Positions 8,184-12,128 of a stretch of 12,128 bases of DNA are shown piece after piece. Location: positions 1 to 12,128 of the forward strand of contig CAZJBS010000054.1 of assembly GCA_964544475.1 (NCBI GenBank). The letters run 5' to 3'. A program made the position numbers and the translations under genes. The stretch comes from CAZJBS01 sp964544475 (GTDB lineage Bacteria > CLD3 > SB21). The notes below the pieces were generated by a model. That model did not search any database, had not been told where the DNA came from, and was given only the letters and a program-made list of their open reading frames with translations. How positions within the stretch are numbered: the stretch's first letter is position 1; each line of letters begins with the position of its first letter.

Positions 8184-8212
8184 TTGAGAGTTCTATTCCA
8201 ATTGCAGATATT
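8184..8212 (+). promoter_or_regulatory. Possible sigma70-type promoter for pckG
   Basis: TTGAGA at 8184-8189 (5 of 6 to the -35 consensus) and GATATT at 8207-8212 (4 of 6 to the -10) are 17 bases apart in the AT-rich part of the 152-base gap before pckG; TATTAG at 8209-8214 is an alternative -10. Matches are modest and the consensus may not apply to this organism. Confidence 0.25.
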
Positions 8213-8265
8213 AGCATCCAATAGTGAACCTATTCCGGAATTCTTACGGACCTGACCAATCTCAC

Positions 8266-8270
8266 AGGAG
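8266..8270 (+). promoter_or_regulatory. Ribosome binding site for pckG
   Basis: AGGAG ends nine bases before the ATG at 8280 and supports that start. Confidence 0.75.
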
Positions 8271-8279
8271 CAATCGAAC

Positions 8280-10112
8280 ATGGATACCCCCGCGTATGTC
8301 AAAAATGAAGAGCTGGTAAAATGGGTCAAAGAGACCGCCGACCTTTGCAAGCCGGATCGTGTGGTTTGGTGCGACGGCAGTGATGAGGAATACAATCGTC
8401 TTTGCGAAGACCTGGTCAAGAGCGGCACATTCAAAAAACTGAACGCCGCAAAAAAACCGAACAGCTACCTCGCGTGGTCCGATCCGGGCGATGTGGCCCG
8501 CGTCGAAGATCGCACATTTATCTGCAGTCTCCGCAAAGAAGATGCCGGCCCGACCAACAATTGGATGGACCCGACGGAAATGAAATCCAAACTTCGCAAG
8601 CTGTACGACGGTTGCATGCGTGGGCGCACGATGTACATCATTCCGTTCAGCATGGGCCCGCTTGGCGGCAAGATTTCGCACATCGGCGTCGAGATCACCG
8701 ACTCCGCCTATGTGGTCGTGAACATGCGCATTATGACCCGCATGGGAAAGAAAGTCATCGAGGTGCTCGGCAACGGGTCGTTCGTCAAAGCCCTTCATTC
8801 GGTCGGCATGCCTTTGGCCGATGGGAAGAAGGATGTGCCCTGGCCGTGTTCGCCCGAGAAGTACATCGTGCATTTCCCGGAGGAAACGTCCATCATGTCG
8901 TATGGCAGCGGATACGGCGGCAACGCCCTGCTCGGCAAGAAATGTTTTGCCTTGCGCATCGCGTCGGTCATGGCCCGCAGCCAGGGCTGGCTCGCCGAGC
9001 ACATGCTGATTCTCGGTGTGCAATCGCCGCAGGGTGAGAAGACCTATGTGGCGGCGGCCTTCCCCAGCGCGTGCGGCAAAACGAATTTCGCCATGTTGAT
9101 TCCCCCGAAAGAGATCGAAGGATGGAAAGTCACCACCGTTGGGGACGACATCGCCTGGATCAAGCAGGGCGACGACGGCCAGTTGTATGCCATCAATCCG
9201 GAAGCCGGCTATTTCGGCGTGGCGCCCGGCACCAATGAAAAAACCAATCCCAATGCGATGGCCTCGTGCTCGAAGAATACCATTTTCACCAATGTCGCCC
9301 TCACGGCCGACGGCGATGTGTGGTGGGAAGGCCTGACGGACAAAGCCCCGGACGGCCTGACCAACTGGCAGGGTCAACCGCATGATCCCGCCTCCGGCAA
9401 ACCTGCCGCCCATCCCAATGCGCGGTTCACGGCGCCGGCCAGCCAGTGCCCGTGCATCGATCCCGATTGGGAAAATCCGAAAGGCGTACCCGTCAAGGCG
9501 TTCATCTTCGGCGGGCGCCGGGCCAGCACCGTGCCGCTGGTCTACCAGGCGTTCAATTGGAATTTCGGCGTGTATCTCGCGGCCACCATGGGTTCGGAGA
9601 CCACCGCCGCGGCCGCCGGTGCCGTCGGGCAGGTCCGTCGCGATCCGTTTGCCATGCTCCCGTTCATGGGCTACCACGCCTCCGACTACATCAACCATTG
9701 GCTCAATTTCGGCCGCCAGCTTCACAACCCGCCGCGCATTTTCGGCGTCAATTGGTTCCGCAAAGACGCCAACGGCAAATTCCTGTGGCCGGGCTACAGC
9801 GATAACATGCGCATCCTTAAATGGGTCGTCGAACGCGTTCACGGCCGGTCGTTCGGCATCGAAAGCCCATTGGGCTGGATGCCACGGTACGAAGACCTCG
9901 ACTGGCGCGGCATGAAATTCACCCCGGACGATTTCAATAAGGTCATGTCCGTCGACCGGGAACAATGGAAACAGGAGATTCTCTCCCACGAGGAACTCTT
10001 CTACAAACTCTACGACCGGCTTCCGAAGGAATTCATCTGGATGCGCGAGTTGATTCTGTCTTCGCTCTGGCGTTCCCCCGCCAAATGGGAGATGGCGCCC
10101 GAACACGTGTGA
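8280..10112 (+). CDS. pckG: Phosphoenolpyruvate carboxykinase (GTP)
   Basis: This enzyme interconverts oxaloacetate plus GTP with phosphoenolpyruvate, GDP and CO2 in the cytoplasm, working in gluconeogenesis or anaplerosis. The 610-residue protein is full length for the GTP class and resembles animal PCK1 along its length. Visible motifs: substrate-binding DVARVEDRTF (Arg74 corresponds to human Arg87); SYGSGYGGNALLGKKCFALR with Lys221 and WLAEHM with His241 (Mn ligands); P-loop FPSACGKTN at 261-269, with reactive Cys265 and Lys267/Thr268; VGDDIAW at 287-293 (Asp289/Asp290); and FGGRRASTVPLVYQAFNW at 410-427. These place it in the GTP class rather than the ATP (PckA) class. One oddity is Trp66 in YLAWSDP, where I recall an Arg in related enzymes. 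It has its own ribosome binding site and a 152-base gap before it, so it may be transcribed separately from the kinase gene. Confidence 0.98.
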   Translation: MDTPAYVKNEELVKWVKETADLCKPDRVVWCDGSDEEYNRLCEDLVKSGTFKKLNAAKKPNSYLAWSDPGDVARVEDRTFICSLRKEDAGPTNNWMDPTEMKSKLRKLYDGCMRGRTMYIIPFSMGPLGGKISHIGVEITDSAYVVVNMRIMTRMGKKVIEVLGNGSFVKALHSVGMPLADGKKDVPWPCSPEKYIVHFPEETSIMSYGSGYGGNALLGKKCFALRIASVMARSQGWLAEHMLILGVQSPQGEKTYVAAAFPSACGKTNFAMLIPPKEIEGWKVTTVGDDIAWIKQGDDGQLYAINPEAGYFGVAPGTNEKTNPNAMASCSKNTIFTNVALTADGDVWWEGLTDKAPDGLTNWQGQPHDPASGKPAAHPNARFTAPASQCPCIDPDWENPKGVPVKAFIFGGRRASTVPLVYQAFNWNFGVYLAATMGSETTAAAAGAVGQVRRDPFAMLPFMGYHASDYINHWLNFGRQLHNPPRIFGVNWFRKDANGKFLWPGYSDNMRILKWVVERVHGRSFGIESPLGWMPRYEDLDWRGMKFTPDDFNKVMSVDREQWKQEILSHEELFYKLYDRLPKEFIWMRELILSSLWRSPAKWEMAPEHV

Positions 10113-10126
10113 GCGATTAAGCCCAA

Positions 10127-10819
10127 GGCGCTTCGAGCGCTGCGTGGAGAAAGACGAATGTTGAGAAAACATAGTGTGGCAGCGTATCGAAAAGGGCCGG
10201 TTTGTTGAGCAATTCTCGATACGGCTGCCTGCGGCGCCTACTCGAACTACGTGTGGCGGTGCCAGGGCGCTTCGAGTGTTGCGTGGGAAAAGGCGAATGT
10301 TGAGAAAACATTGTGTGGCAGCGTATCGAGAAGGGCCGATTTGTTGAGCAGTTCTCGATACGGCGCCTGCGGCGCCTACTCGAACTGCGTGTGGCGGTGC
10401 CAGGGCGCTTCGAGCGCTGCGTGGAGAAAGGCGAATGTTGAGAAAACATAGTGTGGCAGCGTATCGAGAAGGGCCGGTTTGTTGAGCAATTCTCGATACG
10501 GCTGCCTGCGGCGCCTACTCGAACTACGTGTGGCGGTGCCAGGGCGCTTCGAGTGTTGCGTGGGAAAAGGCGAATGTTGAGAAAACATTGTGTGGCAGCG
10601 TATCGAGAAGGGCCGATTTGTTGAGCAGTTCTCGATACGGCGCCTGCGGCGCCTACTCGAACTGCGTGTGGCGGTGCCAGGGCGCTTCGAGCGCTGCGTG
10701 GAGAAAGGCGAATGTTGAGAAAACATAGTGTGGCAGCGTATCGAGAAGGGCCGGTTTGTTGAGCAATTCTCGATACGGCTGCCTACGGCGCCTAATCGAA
10801 CTACGTGTGGCGGTGCCAG
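10127..10819. repeat. Five-unit tandem array, alternating 139/138-bp types A-B-A-B-A
   Basis: Units start at 10127 (A), 10266 (B), 10404 (A), 10543 (B) and 10681 (A), giving a higher-order period of 277 bp. The two B units are identical over 138 bp. The A units at 10127 and 10681 each differ from the one at 10404 at two positions. A and B differ at about a dozen positions plus a one-base indel. Each unit holds short palindromes: gcgct/agcgc around tcg (A), atgtt/aacat around gagaa, an 11-bp stem cgtatcgagaa/ttctcgatacg with a 19-base loop, and in B a ggcgcc/ggcgcc stem around tgc. The array fills almost all of the pckG-hypD gap and ends 28 bases before hypD. Because 277 is not a multiple of three, no reading frame repeats through it, and small ORFs inside look accidental. 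Function is unknown. Confidence 0.93.
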
Positions 10820-10847
10820 AACGGCCATAGCCATCAAGAAAGAGATC

Positions 10848-11945
10848 ATGAGATTCATCGACGAATACCGTGACGGCAAGGCCGCCAGGGACATGGCCTC
10901 GGCCATCGCCCGGCTGACAACCCGTCCGTGGACGATCATGGAAATCTGCGGCGGCCAGACGCACGCGATCGTGAAATTCGGCATCGATGAGTTATTGCCA
11001 GAAGGCATCACCCTTGTGCACGGTCCCGGGTGCCCCGTCTGCGTGACGTCACTGGAACTCATCGATCAGGCGATCGCTATCGCATCGCTGCCCAACGTCA
11101 TTTTTTGTTCCTTTGGCGACATGTTGCGGGTTCCCGGCAGCCAACGCGATCTGCTGTCCGTCAAGGCCTCCGGCGGCGACGTTCGTATCGTGTATTCCCC
11201 CATGGATGCGGTGAAAATCGCGGCGGACAATCCTTCGAAAGAGATTGTGTTTTTTGCCGTCGGTTTCGAAACCACGGCGCCGCCGAATGCGATGGCCGTG
11301 GTGCACGCCCGACGCACCGGTGTCAAAAACTTCTCCCTTCTGGTATCGCACGTGCTGGTCCCGCCGGCCATCGAGGCCATCCTCTCATCGCCGACCAACC
11401 GGGTACAGGCTTTTCTGGCCGCCGGACATGTCTGTACGGTGATGGGTTACACGGAGTACATCCCATTGGCGAAGAAATATCGGGTGCCCATCGTGGTGAC
11501 CGGTTTCGAACCGCTCGACATTCTGCAGGGTGTTTATATGACCGTGAAGCAACTGGAAGAGGGCCGTGCGGAAGTCGAGAACCAATACGCGCGGGTCGTG
11601 ACCGAGTCGGGCAATACCCCGGCGCAAAACGTGATCGCCGAAGTGTTCCGGGTCGTTCATCGCAAGTGGCGCGGCATCGGAGAAATTCCGGAAAGCGGAT
11701 TGGGATTTACGGAAGCGTATGCGGCCTTTGATGCGACCACACGATTCGGGTTGCCGGGCGTCGAAGTGCCGGAACCCGAGATTTGCATCAGCGGCATCAT
11801 TCTGCAGGGCATCAGGAAGCCCCATGAATGTCCGGCGTTTGCCGGTCCATGCACTCCGGAGCATCCGCTTGGCGCGACGATGGTGTCTTCCGAAGGGGCG
11901 TGCGCGGCGTACTACCGGTACCGGCATCATCCGAATGCGAAGTAA
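10848..11945 (+). CDS. hypD: HypD, Fe-S scaffold for Fe(CN)2CO assembly
   Basis: HypD carries a [4Fe-4S] cluster and, with HypC, forms the scaffold on which the Fe(CN)2CO group of [NiFe]-hydrogenase is built, receiving cyanide from HypE. The 365-residue protein is normal length. Conserved motifs: MEICGGQTH (Cys34), HGPGCPVCVTS (Cys62 and Cys65), FGDMLRVPGS, VGFETTAPP, and a C-terminal cluster-binding region with Cys328, Cys335 and Cys352 in ECPAFAGPCTPEHPLG and SSEGACAAYY; Cys313 may also contribute. All key cysteines are present. ATG 10848 begins MRFIDEYRD, matching usual HypD N-termini. The frame is open upstream to a GTG at 10728, but those codons are array DNA. Only a weak purine-rich stretch (aagaaagag, 10836-10844) precedes the start. 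It is separated from hypC by about 8 kb. Confidence 0.97.
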   Translation: MRFIDEYRDGKAARDMASAIARLTTRPWTIMEICGGQTHAIVKFGIDELLPEGITLVHGPGCPVCVTSLELIDQAIAIASLPNVIFCSFGDMLRVPGSQRDLLSVKASGGDVRIVYSPMDAVKIAADNPSKEIVFFAVGFETTAPPNAMAVVHARRTGVKNFSLLVSHVLVPPAIEAILSSPTNRVQAFLAAGHVCTVMGYTEYIPLAKKYRVPIVVTGFEPLDILQGVYMTVKQLEEGRAEVENQYARVVTESGNTPAQNVIAEVFRVVHRKWRGIGEIPESGLGFTEAYAAFDATTRFGLPGVEVPEPEICISGIILQGIRKPHECPAFAGPCTPEHPLGATMVSSEGACAAYYRYRHHPNAK

Positions 11946-11962
11946 GACGCTTCATTTTTTTT
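11934..11962 (+). terminator. Possible weak intrinsic terminator after hypD
   Basis: The end of hypD can pair with the bases just after it (aatg and aag, 11934-11937 and 11940-11942, with cttcatt, 11950-11956), with a two-base bulge, followed by a T-run through 11962. The stem is short and AT-rich and overlaps the stop codon, so this is tentative; a downstream hypE, if present, might be read through. Confidence 0.3.
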
Positions 11963-11971
11963 CTGCGGCCA

Positions 11972-12128
11972 TCTGTCGTTCACGCGACTTGCCCTGAGCT
12001 GAAACCCAGATGAAAGCAGACGCCCGCTTCCGCGAGCGTGACAAAGCTGTTATCTGTCGTTCCCGCGAAAGCGGGAACCTTGCGGAAACCCGGATGAAAG
12101 CAGACGCCCGCTTCCGCGGGCGTGACAA
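11972..12128. repeat. Two copies of an ~81-bp palindromic intergenic repeat (second truncated by window end)
   Basis: Copies begin at 11972 and 12053 with tctgtcgtt and share a nearly identical right half with stem acgcccgc (12104-12111) and gcgggcgt (12116-12123) around ttcc; in the first copy (12020-12039) this stem has one mismatch. The second copy also has an 8-bp stem, 12059-12066 with 12071-12078, capped by GAAA. In the first copy the corresponding left hairpin is degraded. Repeats of this general type, with a cgcgaaagcg core, occur between genes in many bacteria. No coding potential is seen in the last ~180 bases. Confidence 0.78.

Noticed and set aside
8262..10172. 636-codon open frame on the minus strand opposite pckG
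   Set aside because: It is a shadow of a well-conserved PEPCK gene, has His/Arg-rich composition typical of antisense frames, and matches no family I recognise.
10251..10728. Two identical 66-residue open frames (10251-10451, 10528-10728) and minus-strand frames across the array as repeat-protein genes
   Set aside because: They are translations of tandem DNA. The 277-bp period breaks the reading frame, starts lack ribosome binding sites, and one minus frame runs into hypD.
10127..10819. CRISPR array
   Set aside because: The units are ~138 bp and repeated throughout their length, with no unique spacers and no cas genes nearby.
10728..10847. N-terminal extension of HypD from a GTG inside the last array unit
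   Set aside because: The added 40 residues are repeat-derived and absent from usual HypD; MRFIDEYRD at 10848 matches the family N-terminus.

Overview
The window appears to be chromosomal DNA from an unidentified, probably anaerobic or facultative bacterium that makes a [NiFe]-hydrogenase. The coding DNA is moderately GC-rich, while several intergenic stretches are very AT-rich. The species cannot be fixed from this sequence. The GTP-type PEP carboxykinase, the long soluble multi-PAS kinase and the many short palindromic repeats fit several little-cultured bacterial lineages.

Layout, all genes on the + strand: the last 17 codons of a probable hypB (1-55); an AT-rich nested inverted-repeat block (50-324); hypF (324-2621), overlapped by hypC (2599-2856); a second nested palindromic block (2861-3028); a giant hybrid sensor histidine kinase with eight PAS domains and one GAF domain (3070-8127); GTP-dependent phosphoenolpyruvate carboxykinase pckG (8280-10112); a tandem array of five ~138-bp units in the order A-B-A-B-A (10127-10819); hypD (10848-11945); and an ~81-bp palindromic repeat present twice, running off the window end (11972-12128).

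HypB (nickel insertion), HypF (carbamoylation of HypE to make the cyanide ligands), HypC and HypD (assembly and transfer of the Fe(CN)2CO group) belong to one pathway, maturation of the [NiFe]-hydrogenase large subunit. Their genes often lie together. Here hypC and hypD are about 8 kb apart, separated by the kinase and pckG. Repeats occupy both outer edges of that two-gene block but not the kinase-pckG junction. Whether the kinase has any link to hydrogenase or gluconeogenesis control is not shown by the sequence.

The most notable material is the repeat architecture: an intergenic element whose inverted arms touch the stop of hypB and the start of hypF; palindromes with a conserved loop and changed but still complementary stems; and the alternating A/B tandem array upstream of hypD. 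No RNA gene, CRISPR array, transposase or phage gene was recognised.
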